Positions 29,926-39,373 of a stretch of 64,000 nucleotides of DNA are shown one piece after another. The first letter of the stretch is position 1. Every line of letters starts with the position of its first letter. The notes below the pieces were generated by a model. The model was not told the DNA's origin and searched no databases. It saw nothing but the letters and a program-made list of their open reading frames with translations. Source of the DNA: Atopobium sp. UBA1382 (GTDB lineage: Bacteria; Actinomycetota; Coriobacteriia; Coriobacteriales; Atopobiaceae); the NCBI GenBank assembly GCA_002305805.1, contig DBQY01000007.1:63645-127644 (forward strand), written 5' to 3'. A program made the position numbers and the translations under genes.

Positions 29926-30930
29926 TTGAAGCGCATCCTGGTCATAGCCACGGGCGGCACCATCGCCTCCACGCCGGAGTCCGACGGCCTCACCCCCACG
30001 CTCGGCGGCCGGGAGCTCGCCGAGCGCGTGCCGCTGCTCGACACCCTGTGCGAGCTGGACTTTGTTCAGCCCATGAACATTGACAGCACCAACATGCGAC
30101 CGCGTGACTGGCTGCGCCTGGCGTCCGTCATCCGCGACGCCTACGACCGCTACGACGGCTTTGTAATCCTGCATGGCACGGACACGATGGCCTACACCGC
30201 CGCCGCCCTCTCCTACCTCATCCAGGGCAGCGAAAAGCCCATCGTGCTCACGGGCTCGCAGCAGCCCATGGCCAACCCCTTCACCGACGCCAAGCTCAAC
30301 CTCTACCACAGCGTCCTCTACGCCTGTGACGAGGCCAGCCGTGACGTGAGCGTGGTCTTTGGCGGCGAGGTCATCTGCGGCACGCGCGCCCGCAAGCAGC
30401 GCACCATGAGCTTCAACGCCTTCACGAGCATGAACTATCCCCCCGTTGCCTACGTGCGCGGCGAGAAGATCGTGCGGGCCGCCGGCTCGGGGGAGGCCGA
30501 GAAGATCGAGCGCCCCCCGCGCTTCTACGACACCCTGGACGACCGCGTGATCGTGCTCAAGCTCACGCCCGAGCTGCGCCCGTCGATCTTCGAGCTGCTC
30601 GCTCCCGACTACGACGCCGTGATCCTGGAGACCTTTGGCATCGGCGGAATCCCGGACCACGATGGTGCCTACCAGCGTGCGATTTACGACTGGGTGGAAT
30701 CGGGCCGCACGCTCGTCGTGACCACGCAGGTCCCGGAGGAGGGCCTCGACCTCGGCGTCTACGAGGTCGGGCGCGCCTATGCAGATCGGTGCGGCATCCT
30801 GCGCGGCGGTGACATGACCACCGAGGCGCTCGTGGCCAAGACCATGTGGGTGCTCGGTCAGACGCGCGACCCCTCCGAGGTCGAGCGCCTCTTCTACGAG
30901 CCCGTCAATCACGACCGTTCGTCGAGATAA
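29926..30930 (+). CDS. ansA: L-asparaginase, type I (cytosolic)
   Basis: A 334-residue asparaginase converting asparagine to aspartate and ammonia. The two catalytic threonines are in ATGGTIAST and ILHGTDTMAYT (T-D dyad); VLTGSQQPMANPFTDAKLNL and TFGIGGIPDHDG are typical of the AnsA type. No signal peptide, so cytosolic. The start is an uncommon TTG at 29926 with only a weak purine stretch, which fits translational coupling to the HAD gene that ends 7 bp earlier. Confidence 0.9.
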   Translation: MKRILVIATGGTIASTPESDGLTPTLGGRELAERVPLLDTLCELDFVQPMNIDSTNMRPRDWLRLASVIRDAYDRYDGFVILHGTDTMAYTAAALSYLIQGSEKPIVLTGSQQPMANPFTDAKLNLYHSVLYACDEASRDVSVVFGGEVICGTRARKQRTMSFNAFTSMNYPPVAYVRGEKIVRAAGSGEAEKIERPPRFYDTLDDRVIVLKLTPELRPSIFELLAPDYDAVILETFGIGGIPDHDGAYQRAIYDWVESGRTLVVTTQVPEEGLDLGVYEVGRAYADRCGILRGGDMTTEALVAKTMWVLGQTRDPSEVERLFYEPVNHDRSSR

Positions 30931-31025
30931 TCGGCCCTTCTCTCTCCTCAGTCCATTGCTCCCTCAATTATTGGATTAGCCTACTGGCACGTGAGGCCCC
31001 AAGAGAAGGAGCAACGATACCCGAT

Positions 31026-31694
31026 ATGAGAACGATGGGCGCGAAGGCACTCGGCCTTGTCGCGTCCGCCCTGCTCGCAACCACGCTCGTCGCATGCGGC
31101 GCAACGGAGCAGTCCCCTGCTCCCGAGCCCGAGAGCGTGGAGAGCGCCGAGACGGACGTGGACGCCGTCGACGAGTCCGAGGACGCGAGCGACGGCACGG
31201 AGGCCTCGCAGCCCACGCCCACGACGGTCGAGGTCAACCAGAGCGTCACCGACGAGGAGCTCGGCTACACCATCACCCTCAAGCAGGCCATCGTCGACAT
31301 CCCCTTTGACGACGCCGACATCTGGGCCGACGGCTACCGCACGGGCGTTGCCGTCGAGGTGGAGCTGACGAACAACAGCGAGTACGTCGCCACGCTGCGC
31401 GGCACCGACCTCTGCCTGCTCGCGGACGGCGAGGAAGTCGACACCAACATGAGCCGCATCAGCACCTTCCAGACGTTCGCCGACGATAACGGCCTCACCG
31501 CGCTGCCGTCGGAGGGCGCCGGCCAGGGAGAGACCATCTCGGGCTGGCTGTTCTACTACTTTGACACGGGCTCGGGCGACAACGAGCTCGCCCTGCGCTA
31601 CGCGCGCATGGAGACCGAGGTCAGCGTGATCGGCGGCCCCGAGGGCGGCTCCAGCTACACGATTCCCGCCGAGAACTTCGACATCGCCTTCTAG
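31026..31694 (+). CDS. Lipoprotein with DUF4352/DUF5067-like domain
   Basis: A 222-residue protein with signal MRTMGAKALGLVASALLATTLVAC (lipobox LVAC, Cys24), then an acidic Ser/Glu/Asp-rich linker (about 28-70). A beta-sandwich-like domain follows: YTITLKQAIVDIPF, RTGVAVEVELTNNSEYVATL and SGWLFYYFDTG, as in DUF4352-type cell-surface lipoproteins. GAAGGAG precedes the ATG. Predicted to be anchored to the outer face of the membrane; function unknown. The 95 bp before it hold no visible strong promoter. Confidence 0.75.
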   Translation: MRTMGAKALGLVASALLATTLVACGATEQSPAPEPESVESAETDVDAVDESEDASDGTEASQPTPTTVEVNQSVTDEELGYTITLKQAIVDIPFDDADIWADGYRTGVAVEVELTNNSEYVATLRGTDLCLLADGEEVDTNMSRISTFQTFADDNGLTALPSEGAGQGETISGWLFYYFDTGSGDNELALRYARMETEVSVIGGPEGGSSYTIPAENFDIAF

Positions 31695-31718
31695 CGCACC
31701 AACCCAACCGATGGGAGC

Positions 31719-33455
31719 TCAGAGGAGGTCGGTCGCCGTAACGGTGACGGCCTCCTCGTTCTTCTCGCCGCACATGAACGAGATCGTGTCACCCGGCTGG
31801 TAGGTCACGATCTCAAGCAGGCCCGGCAGACCAAAGTCGTAGATCGTCTCGTCCCCCTCGAGCGTGATGTAGAAGTGCGAGTTGCCGTCCACCACGGCCT
31901 GGGCGATCGTGGCGATCGTCCCGGAGACCTCGACCGTCGTCGAGGCATCTGCCGCCTCCTGCTCGCTGAGCAGGCCGTCCGCCGCCAGCAGCGAGAGGTA
32001 GGCCTCCTGGCACTCCTCAACCGTGGAGCCCGTGGCCACGCTCTGGTACTGCTCGATATTGATCATCGCGAACATCTTGACCAGGCCCGCGTCGTCCTTG
32101 AGGCTCACGAAGTAGGTGGGCTGGCCGGCCACGTTGAGCAGAATCGGGTAGGTGGCCTGGTAACGCAGGTTCTGCAGCTGGCCCTCGGCGCTCGCCATGG
32201 CCGAGGCCTCCGTCGCGCCCGCCACCGGGTAGAAGTGCGACTCTCCGGTACGCTGGTTCACCAGGATGAAGCCCACGCTCGAGTCGTCCGCAGTCACGGA
32301 GGTCACGCCGGTGTAGAGGTAGATGTCCTCGCCCTGCGCGATGTAGTTGTAGCCCAGCTGGCCGTTGGTGCCGGGCGTGGTGCGCACCACACCCTCCTGG
32401 CCAAGCCACGAGTTGAGCCAGCCGTTCTCGTACATGCCGCTCCAGTTGTACTGCTCGATCAGCAGGTCGGAGGGATAGGCGCGGTCAACCCACGTGGGGA
32501 CCTCCTCCACGGCATAGAAGTCCGTCTCGCCCGTGCAGGCGTCCACGAGCACCACGGCATAGATGTCCGTGCCGCCAAAGGTGCCGATCGTGCGGCGCTG
32601 GACCGGGTAGACCCACCAGGGGTGGCCCTCCTCGTCCAGCTCGAAGGACTTCTGATCGAACATGAGCCCCGGATAGGAGAGCTGCACGTGACGGTCGACG
32701 TTGCGCGCGAGCGGCTCGGAGTCGGAGTAGAGGATCGGCTCCTCCAGGCGCACGACCTCGGCCTCCTGCGTCACCATGTCAACCAACACGTACGCCGGGA
32801 TCCCCGCGTCGCGGTTGGAGAACCACTTGAAGAGGTCCGCGTACACGAGCGGGCTCACGCGCACGGGGCGGCCCTGGTAGTTGATCTGGCTGTAGGTGTC
32901 CGCAATCTCGAACTGGCTCACGTACTCCGGGATGGAACCCATCGCGCGGTTGCCCAGGAGAATCGCTGAGTCGCGATCGATGACGGGGACCTCGGAGTAG
33001 TCGACCTCCTCGATGTCCTCGGCAAAGACGCCGTCGGTGGTGTCGAGCACGCTCGCGTAGCGCTCGGCGTTGCCGGGAAAGAACGGCTGGGAGAGCAGCA
33101 GCCCCACGACAAAGCCCACGATCGGTGCCGCCGGGATGACCATGAGGCGGCGGAACAGCTTGGCATTCTTGACGCTGCGCGCCGCAAGCACGGGCAGGAC
33201 CAGCAGGGCCACGAGGCAGATGCCGACGATCCAGGTCCAGATCTGCATGCTCTGCAGGCTGAGCGAGGGATGGAACCACCAGTAGCACGCGACGAGCGCC
33301 ACCACGAGCACGATAACAGCAACGATGAGAGCGCGCTTGCCCCAGGTGGCGAGCCGGTCAAAGAACGAGCTGCCCGGGCGCGGCATGTTGCCGGGGGCGT
33401 TCTGCTGGTTGAGCTGGTCGAACAGGTCCTTCAGGCTCGGGCCGTTGTTGGGCAT
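31719..33455 (-). CDS. Large membrane-anchored extracytoplasmic protein, function unknown
   Basis: A 578-residue protein starting at ATG 33453-33455 behind GGAAGGAAT. A short cytosolic N-terminus (GPSLKDLFDQLNQQNAPGNM) is followed by three hydrophobic helices (ALIVAVIVLVVALVACYWWF, IWTWIVGICLVALLVLPVLAA, PIVGFVVGLLLS). About 450 extracytoplasmic residues follow, with Tyr/Trp-rich beta motifs (GHPWWVYPVQRRTIGTFGGTDIYAVVLVDACTGET; RTGESHFYPVAGA) that resemble repeated PepSY-like modules. A small OB-like end (VEVSGTIATIAQAVVDGNSHFYITLEG) closes it. I do not recognise the family. It faces the lipoprotein gene tail to tail, 24 bp apart. Confidence 0.7.
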   Translation of the reverse strand: MPNNGPSLKDLFDQLNQQNAPGNMPRPGSSFFDRLATWGKRALIVAVIVLVVALVACYWWFHPSLSLQSMQIWTWIVGICLVALLVLPVLAARSVKNAKLFRRLMVIPAAPIVGFVVGLLLSQPFFPGNAERYASVLDTTDGVFAEDIEEVDYSEVPVIDRDSAILLGNRAMGSIPEYVSQFEIADTYSQINYQGRPVRVSPLVYADLFKWFSNRDAGIPAYVLVDMVTQEAEVVRLEEPILYSDSEPLARNVDRHVQLSYPGLMFDQKSFELDEEGHPWWVYPVQRRTIGTFGGTDIYAVVLVDACTGETDFYAVEEVPTWVDRAYPSDLLIEQYNWSGMYENGWLNSWLGQEGVVRTTPGTNGQLGYNYIAQGEDIYLYTGVTSVTADDSSVGFILVNQRTGESHFYPVAGATEASAMASAEGQLQNLRYQATYPILLNVAGQPTYFVSLKDDAGLVKMFAMINIEQYQSVATGSTVEECQEAYLSLLAADGLLSEQEAADASTTVEVSGTIATIAQAVVDGNSHFYITLEGDETIYDFGLPGLLEIVTYQPGDTISFMCGEKNEEAVTVTATDLL

Positions 33456-33563
33456 CGGGGATTCCTTCCTCGGTCGGACAACGCGGAGATTGTACCCAAA
33501 GCCGTCTGAACGTATATGCCGACGGGCGCATCGTCCTTCTCGCCTGTCCTTCTCGCCACCGTC

Positions 33564-33643
33564 CTCTAGCGAACTGTCGGAAAATACCGCTCGCAAGCGC
33601 GCTGCGCGTCCCACGAGCGGTAAAAAGCGACAGTTTGCTAGAG
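33564..33643. repeat. Long imperfect hairpin between two minus-strand genes
   Basis: The arm CTCTAGCGAACTGTCGG..., 30 nt at 33564-33593, pairs with a 30-nt arm at 33614-33643 ending GACAGTTTGCTAGAG. A few mismatches lie opposite A-rich stretches, and a 20-nt loop is rich in GCGC. It lies between the ABC permease stop and the next minus-strand gene, so it can end the ABC operon transcript. The arm sequence differs from families A-E. Confidence 0.6.
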
Positions 33644-33674
33644 GGCAAAGGAGCAGGCCGGAGCGAGAAGAACG

Positions 33675-35471
33675 TCAGCGCTCGCGGCGGGAGAGGCTGC
33701 GGGCACAGGGGCCGAGCACCCACCAGGTGAGCGCGGCGCACTCCGCGACGAAGATCGCCAGGGCGAGGCCAAGGGCAACCGGAACCGCGAGCACGTTCCA
33801 GAGGGCTCCGCCGAGAAGGGCGAGCGCGGGCAGCGCCATCACGACCACGCCCACGACGAGGCCCGCAAAGACCATCAGCGTGGCGCCGCCGCCCTTGACG
33901 AGCTGGGCCTCGTTGTCCCACGTGAGGCGTGGGAAGAGCGCGCCCAAGCCGAGCGACAGCAGACCGAGGGTGACGGTGGCGCCCAGGTAGATGCCAATGA
34001 GATAGAGCCCGGCGGCGACAGGCACGCTCAGGACCACGAGCGCCACCACAATGAGCACGAGCATCGGAACCGTTGAGAGCACATACGGCGCCACGAACTT
34101 CGACGCCAGGTAGGCGCTCCAGTCCATGGGCAGGCCGCGCATGAAGAAGAAGTCCTCGCCGTCGCGGCTCACACCCATCGTGAACGAGTAGGACGAGAAG
34201 CCCAGAAAGAGCCCGAAGACCAGCACGCCCACGGCACACCACGCGAGCGCGGGGCTGTCGAAGGCGAGAAGCGCCGTGAGGGAGCGCGCCATCTCGAGAA
34301 GGGCGGCGGGGTCCATGCCGGCTTCGGTTGCCTGCGAGGCGCCCACCGCACCACTCACGACCATGATGGCAACGAAGTAGAGCGGCATGAGCAGCGAGCT
34401 CAGAACGAACTGGTTGAAGAACACGGGCACGCGCACCAGCGTCTTCCAGTCGCGGCTGAGGTTGGCGGCAAAGGCGCCGCGCGTGCGCGTAGCCTGCGCG
34501 AGCTCGGCGCCCTCGACGCGGCGGCCACGCTTCCCGCCGGCGCCCTGGAGCGCCTGGACACCCTCAAAGTACCACCGGCGCGCAACCACGGAGAGCACGA
34601 CGGCATAGACAGCCACACACGCGAGCATGCCCAGAAGGCCGCCCGCCACCGCCAGCACGTCACCCTCCACGACCGCCCACGCCAGCAGCGACGGCGGGCA
34701 CAGGATTCCCATCACGACCGCGGGGACGCCGCCCGAGAGCAGCTGCTCCGAGCCGGAGGCCAGCGACGCCATACCATCACCCCGGAGCGCAAACTGGCTG
34801 CCCACGCCGATGACGAGCGCAAGCACGACGATGAGCCCGCCAAAGAAGCGCGAGAAGCGGTCCTTGTCGTGCGCGAGGCGCGAGAAGCGCATGATCGGCA
34901 CGCAGACGATCACGAGCGCCAGGTTGACGGCCACGGCGCTCAGCACGAAGGCCAGCGCCATGGCGACCCACGCCCCGGGCGCGGCGCCCGCGGCGAACAG
35001 GGAGCCCAGACCGATCGGCAGGATGATGAGGTCGCCGAGCAGCGACATCCCCAGGAAGTGGACCAGCTTGGCCCACATGACCGTGGTCGCCGAGATGGGC
35101 AGCGTGAGGTAGTAGCCGAGGTCGCGCACAAAGTAGAGAATGTTCACGGCCTGGTAGAGGCCCGTGAGTGCAGTGAGTCCCACGAGGCACACGACGCAGA
35201 GGCTGAACGCCACGTACGGCGTGACGCCGGTCTCCCCCAGCATGTAGCCCATCATGAAGAACATGACGGCAAGCAGCAGAAACAGGAAGCCCATCGCGAC
35301 CTTTCGCACGCCAGCGCCAAGGCCACGCCACAGCCCCTTGCGCTTCTCGGCCGCGTCGTCGCCGAATCCCATGCCGGTGCTGTCCAGGTGCTGCTCGCCC
35401 CTGCGGATGACGTGCAGCATCACGCGGAACTGTCGCCAGGAGAGGCCCTGCGACGCCGTTGCGCGCGCCAT
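33675..35471 (-). CDS. ABC transporter permease (large ABC-2-like)
   Basis: A 598-residue polytopic membrane protein with about 14 hydrophobic segments in two halves, e.g. MGFLFLLLAVMFFMMGYML and LFGLFLGFSSYSFTMGVSRDGEDFFFMRGLPMDWSAYLASK. The GVSRDGEDFFFMRGLPM region is the coupling-type helix seen in exporters of the putative ABC-2 class. Start ATG 35469-35471 shares one base with the stop of the ATPase gene (TGATG), giving coupled synthesis. Together they form an exporter of unknown substrate, perhaps for a peptide or antimicrobial resistance. Confidence 0.83.
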   Translation of the reverse strand: MARATASQGLSWRQFRVMLHVIRRGEQHLDSTGMGFGDDAAEKRKGLWRGLGAGVRKVAMGFLFLLLAVMFFMMGYMLGETGVTPYVAFSLCVVCLVGLTALTGLYQAVNILYFVRDLGYYLTLPISATTVMWAKLVHFLGMSLLGDLIILPIGLGSLFAAGAAPGAWVAMALAFVLSAVAVNLALVIVCVPIMRFSRLAHDKDRFSRFFGGLIVVLALVIGVGSQFALRGDGMASLASGSEQLLSGGVPAVVMGILCPPSLLAWAVVEGDVLAVAGGLLGMLACVAVYAVVLSVVARRWYFEGVQALQGAGGKRGRRVEGAELAQATRTRGAFAANLSRDWKTLVRVPVFFNQFVLSSLLMPLYFVAIMVVSGAVGASQATEAGMDPAALLEMARSLTALLAFDSPALAWCAVGVLVFGLFLGFSSYSFTMGVSRDGEDFFFMRGLPMDWSAYLASKFVAPYVLSTVPMLVLIVVALVVLSVPVAAGLYLIGIYLGATVTLGLLSLGLGALFPRLTWDNEAQLVKGGGATLMVFAGLVVGVVVMALPALALLGGALWNVLAVPVALGLALAIFVAECAALTWWVLGPCARSLSRRER

Positions 35472-36223
35472 CACTCGGCCTCCCCGGCGAGCGGGGACTC
35501 GTCCGAGGTGAGCTCGAGGAACATCTCCTCGAGGGAGCCATTCGAACGGAAGTGCTCGCGCATCTCGTCGACGGTGCCCACAAAGAGCAGCTCGCCGTGT
35601 GCGATCACGCCCACGCGGTCCACGACCTTCTCGGCCACGTCGAGCACGTGCGTGGAGAAGAGCACGGTCTTGCCCGCGTCCGCGTGACGACGCATGGACT
35701 GCTTGAGCAGCCACGACGCCTTGGGATCCAGGCCGGTCATCGGCTCGTCGAGGATCCAGATGGCCGGGTCGGGCAGCAGGGCGCCCATAATCATCATCTT
35801 CTGGCGCATGCCGTGAGAGTACGACTGAATCTGATTGTCCAGCTCGCCCTCCATACCGTACTCCCGCGCAAGCTCGGCGATGCGCGGGCCGCGCACGGCG
35901 TCCGGCACCTCGTAGACGTCCGCGATGAAACGCAGGAACTCGTGTCCCTTGAGGCGCAGCAGGTGGTCGGGCGAGTCGCTCACGTAACAGAGGTTGCGCT
36001 TGGCGGCGAGCGGGTCGGCGGCCATGTTGACGCCGTCGAGCTCGATCACGCCCGAGCTGGGCGCGAGCACACCGGCGAGCATGTTGAGCAGTGTGGACTT
36101 GCCCGCGCCATTGGGGCCGAGAAGACCAAAGATCTCGCCGGACTGTATCTCGAGCGTGAGGTCGCGCACCGCCTTGGTGGCACCACCGTCGTAGGACTTG
36201 GACACGTGGTCGATGCGAATCAT
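35471..36223 (-). CDS. ABC transporter ATP-binding protein
   Basis: A 250-residue ATPase. Walker A GLLGPNGAGKSTLLNML, Q-loop region NLCYVSDSPDHLL, signature SYSHGMRQKMM (Ser-His-Gly rather than LSGGQ, frequent in ABC-2 exporters), Walker B IWILDEPMTGLDP and the H-loop FSTHVLD are all visible. The acidic tail SLEEMFLELTSDESPLAGEAE is typical of the class that pairs with large permeases. It is the first gene of a two-gene operon with the permease at 33675-35471. Confidence 0.9.
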   Translation of the reverse strand: MIRIDHVSKSYDGGATKAVRDLTLEIQSGEIFGLLGPNGAGKSTLLNMLAGVLAPSSGVIELDGVNMAADPLAAKRNLCYVSDSPDHLLRLKGHEFLRFIADVYEVPDAVRGPRIAELAREYGMEGELDNQIQSYSHGMRQKMMIMGALLPDPAIWILDEPMTGLDPKASWLLKQSMRRHADAGKTVLFSTHVLDVAEKVVDRVGVIAHGELLFVGTVDEMREHFRSNGSLEEMFLELTSDESPLAGEAE

Positions 36224-36319
36224 GGCTCTCCTGTCGTCGCTGCCACAGTGGACCGCGCAATTCTACTCCAGGAGAACCCCCTCCCCGGCAAGATTGGCAT
36301 TACGGTTTGGTCACGAAAC

Positions 36320-36350
36320 GGGCGGGGTCAGTTCTCGCTGTTCCCCGCCC
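36320..36350. terminator. Hairpin downstream of the LDH/MDH gene
   Basis: GGGCGGGG / CCCCGCCC 8-bp stem with a 15-nt loop, about 30 bp beyond the dehydrogenase stop (minus strand) and upstream of the ABC operon. Likely terminator; no strong U-tract. Confidence 0.5.
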
Positions 36351-36378
36351 ACGGCTCGTCGTTCTTGTCGTCCCGACG

Positions 36379-37347
36379 CTACTCCTCGGCGGGAAGCGCC
36401 TTCTCGCAGTAGTCGCGGATGACGGAGCAGGACTTGCGCATCGCACGACGCTCGTCGTAGGAGAGGTCGATCTCGAGCACGGAGTCAACGCCGGTGCTGC
36501 CGATGACGCACGGGACGCCGGCGGAGATGCCAGACTCGCCGTACTCGCCGTCGAGGTGGGCGGACAGCGGCACCACGCGCTTCTCGTTGTGCAGGATCGA
36601 GGTCACGAGCGTGGCCACCACGGAGGCGATGCCAAACTCCGTGCAGCCCTTGCCGGAGATGATGGCGGCACCGGACTCGCGCACGCGGCGCATCACGTCG
36701 TCGAAGTCGATGGAGTCCACCACGTCCTCGCGCAGGGAGAGGTACTCGCGCAGGCCGATGCCCTCGACGGAGATGCGCGAGGTGGGGATGAACATGGAGT
36801 CGCCGTGCTCGCCCATGCAGAATGCCTGGATCTGGCGCGGGGCAACGTCGATGGTCTCGGAAAGCACGCGGCGCAGGCGCGCGGAGTCGAGCGAGGTGCC
36901 GGTGCCAAATACCTGGTTGCGAGGCAGGCCGAGCTTGCGGTAGAGGTACTCGACCACGATGTCGGCCGGGTTGGAGACGCTGATCAGGATGCCGTGGAAG
37001 CCGGACTCCTTGAGCGGGCCCACGATGCCGTCGAGCACCTTGATGGTGCCGTCGAGCATCTGGAGACGCGTCTCGCCGGGGCGGCGGCTGCGGCCGGCGG
37101 TGAGAATCACGAAGTGGGCATCGGCGCAGTCAGCGTAGTCGCCCACACGGATGGTGAAGGAGTCCCCGAGGCCGGAGGCCAGGTCGTCGAGGTCGAGCGC
37201 CTGGGCGCGCGCGGCGTCCTGGTTGACGTCCAGGAACACGATCTCGTTCACGAGGTGCTGGAACATGAGGCAGAGGGCCACGTGGCTGCCCACGCGACCG
37301 GCGCCGATGATGACTGCCTTGCGGGTGCGGATGTCTTCTCCGTGCAT
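36379..37347 (-). CDS. L-lactate/malate dehydrogenase family protein (malate-type specificity residue)
   Basis: A 322-residue NAD-dependent 2-hydroxyacid dehydrogenase. NAD fold KAVIIGAGRVGSHVA, catalytic LDSARL (Asp-Arg pair) and MGEHGDSMF (catalytic His), GKGCTEFGIA and SISAGVPCVIG are all typical of the LDH/MDH superfamily. Overall sequence is LDH-like (GETRL, GTGTSLDSARL). The specificity loop, however, reads AGRSRRPGETR: Arg stands at the position of LDH Gln102. Gln102Arg is the established switch from pyruvate to oxaloacetate, so malate dehydrogenase activity is likely. AGGAGC lies 5 bp before the ATG. Confidence 0.85.
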   Translation of the reverse strand: MHGEDIRTRKAVIIGAGRVGSHVALCLMFQHLVNEIVFLDVNQDAARAQALDLDDLASGLGDSFTIRVGDYADCADAHFVILTAGRSRRPGETRLQMLDGTIKVLDGIVGPLKESGFHGILISVSNPADIVVEYLYRKLGLPRNQVFGTGTSLDSARLRRVLSETIDVAPRQIQAFCMGEHGDSMFIPTSRISVEGIGLREYLSLREDVVDSIDFDDVMRRVRESGAAIISGKGCTEFGIASVVATLVTSILHNEKRVVPLSAHLDGEYGESGISAGVPCVIGSTGVDSVLEIDLSYDERRAMRKSCSVIRDYCEKALPAEE

Positions 37348-37387
37348 GCGAGCTCCTATCGTCGTGGCGCCGCGCGCCGTCTCTCAC

Positions 37388-37414
37388 AAAAAAGGGGCGC
37401 CCAGTGGACGCCCC
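37388..37414 (-). terminator. Terminator of the ettA gene
   Basis: On the minus strand, GGGGCG/CGCCCC (37394-37414) with a 9-nt loop is followed by TTTTTT (37388-37393). A textbook intrinsic terminator about 85 bp beyond the ettA stop. Confidence 0.8.
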
Positions 37415-37497
37415 TTCATTCTAACTGCGTGTGGACATTCTGTGACGGCAACGTTTCAGAAAAGAGACACCGTTCGCCGAGAAGTGCCCCGGAGCCG

Positions 37498-39177
37498 CTA
37501 GTCGCGCGTCAGCTTGCGGTGAAGGCGGTGCGGCTTTGAGGCCTCCGCGCCAAGACGCTTCTCGCGGTCGGCCTGGTAGGCCTCGAAGTTGCCCTCGAAC
37601 CAGTGCCAGCGGCCGGGGTTCTCGTCGTCGCCCTCCCAGGCGAGGATGTGCGTGGCCACGCGGTCGAGGAACCAGCGGTCGTGGCTGATCACCACGGAGC
37701 AGCCGGGGAACTCCTCGAGTGCCTCCTCGAGGGACTCCAGGGTCTCGACGTCAAGGTCGTTAGTGGGCTCGTCCAGGAGCAGCAGGTTGCCGCCCTGCTT
37801 GAGCGTGAGCGCGAGATTCAGGCGGTTGCGCTCGCCGCCGGAGAGCACGCCCGCGCGCTTCTGCTGGTCGGAGCCCTTGAAGCCAAAGGCGGCCACGTAG
37901 GCGCGGCTCGGAATCTCAGACTCGCCCACGCGGATGTAATCGTTGCCGCCGGAGACGACCTCCCAGAGGGTCTTCTCGGCGTCCAGGCCCTGGCGCATCT
38001 GGTCAACATAGGAGAGCTGCACGGTCTCCCCCACCTCGAGGGTGCCGGAGGTGGGCTGCTCCAGGCCAACGATCATCTTGAAGAGCGTGGACTTGCCCAC
38101 GCCGTTGGGGCCGATCACGCCCACGATGCCGTTGCGCGGCAGGGAGAAGCTCAGGTCGTCAATAAGAACGCGGTCACCGAAGCTCTTGCAGAGATGCTCG
38201 GCCTCCAGCACCTTGGCACCCAGGCGCGGGCCCACGGGGATGTGGATGTCGGTGAAGTCGACGCGCTTGGAGGCGCGGGCCTCGGCCTCCATCTGCTCGT
38301 AGCGCTCCAGACGGGCGCGGTTCTTGGCTTGGCGCGCCTTGGGAGAGCTGCGCACCCACTCGAGCTCCGCCTTCATCTTCTTGGCGCGGCGGGCGTCCTG
38401 CTGGCTCTGGGCCTCCAGGCGCGCGGCCTTCTTCTCGAGATAGGTGGAGTAGTTGCCCTCGTAGGGATAGAGCTGGCCGCGGTCCACCTCGCAGATCCAC
38501 TCGGCCACGTCGTCGAGGAAGTAACGGTCGTGCGTGACGGCCATGACGGCGCCAGGGTAGCGGTGCAGGAACTGCTCGAGCCAGAGCACGGACTCGGCGT
38601 CCAGGTGGTTGGTGGGCTCGTCAAGGAGCAGTAGGTCGGGAGCCTCGAGCAGCAGCTTGCACAGCGCCACGCGACGACGCTCGCCACCGGAGAGGATGTT
38701 CACGGGAGCGTCCGGGTCCGGGCACTGGAGGGCATCCATCGCCTGGGAGAGCTGGGAGTCCAGGTCCCAGCCGTTGGCGGCGTCGATCTCGTCCTGGAGC
38801 TGGCCCATCTCGGACATGAGTGCGTCGAAGTCGGCGTCGGGGTCGGCCATCTCGGCGCTCACCTGGTTGAAGCGCTCGATCTTGGCGAGGATGTCGCCAA
38901 AGGCCTGCTCGATGTTCTCGCGGACGGTCTTGTCCTCGTCCAGCGGGGGCTCCTGCTGGAGGATGCCCACGGTGTAGCCCGGCGTGAGGCGCGCCTCGCC
39001 GTTGGAGACGTCCTCGAGGCCTGCCATGACCTTGAGCAGCGTGGACTTGCCCGCGCCGTTGGGGCCCACCACGCCGATCTTGGCACCGGGGTAGACGCCC
39101 ACCGTGACGTCATCCAAGATCACCTTGTCGTGGACGGCCTTGCGGGCGCGGTTGAACATGTAGACGAACTCTGCCAT
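37498..39177 (-). CDS. ettA: Energy-dependent translational throttle protein, ABC-F
   Basis: A 559-residue ABC-F ATPase, nearly the same length as E. coli EttA. Two nucleotide-binding domains: GVVGPNGAGKSTLLKVM ... LSGGERRRVALCKLLLEAPDLLLLDEPTNHLD and GVIGPNGVGKSTLFKMI ... LSGGERNRLNLAL ... LLLLDEPTNDLD. The P-site tRNA interaction linker (about 235-320) is rich in Arg/Lys (KARQAKNRARLERYEQME). The EttA-specific arm in NBD1 is present (FNQVSAEMADPDADFDALMSEM). It gates ribosome entry into elongation according to ATP level. Start ATG 39175-39177. Confidence 0.93.
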   Translation of the reverse strand: MAEFVYMFNRARKAVHDKVILDDVTVGVYPGAKIGVVGPNGAGKSTLLKVMAGLEDVSNGEARLTPGYTVGILQQEPPLDEDKTVRENIEQAFGDILAKIERFNQVSAEMADPDADFDALMSEMGQLQDEIDAANGWDLDSQLSQAMDALQCPDPDAPVNILSGGERRRVALCKLLLEAPDLLLLDEPTNHLDAESVLWLEQFLHRYPGAVMAVTHDRYFLDDVAEWICEVDRGQLYPYEGNYSTYLEKKAARLEAQSQQDARRAKKMKAELEWVRSSPKARQAKNRARLERYEQMEAEARASKRVDFTDIHIPVGPRLGAKVLEAEHLCKSFGDRVLIDDLSFSLPRNGIVGVIGPNGVGKSTLFKMIVGLEQPTSGTLEVGETVQLSYVDQMRQGLDAEKTLWEVVSGGNDYIRVGESEIPSRAYVAAFGFKGSDQQKRAGVLSGGERNRLNLALTLKQGGNLLLLDEPTNDLDVETLESLEEALEEFPGCSVVISHDRWFLDRVATHILAWEGDDENPGRWHWFEGNFEAYQADREKRLGAEASKPHRLHRKLTRD

Positions 39178-39373
39178 GGGGTTTCTCGCCTTCTCGCGGG
39201 GTTCGGGGATTGTAGTGCCCCCATCATACGGGAGCGGCCGACAGATGCCGCGCCCTTCTCGCCCGGGGTTCACACTACCTGCATGAATGTTGCCGTTCGG
39301 CAAGGAGGGACCGACGCCGGCCGCGCAGCGTGGCACAATCGTGGATGAGAACCGCCGCACGCAAGGAGCATCC

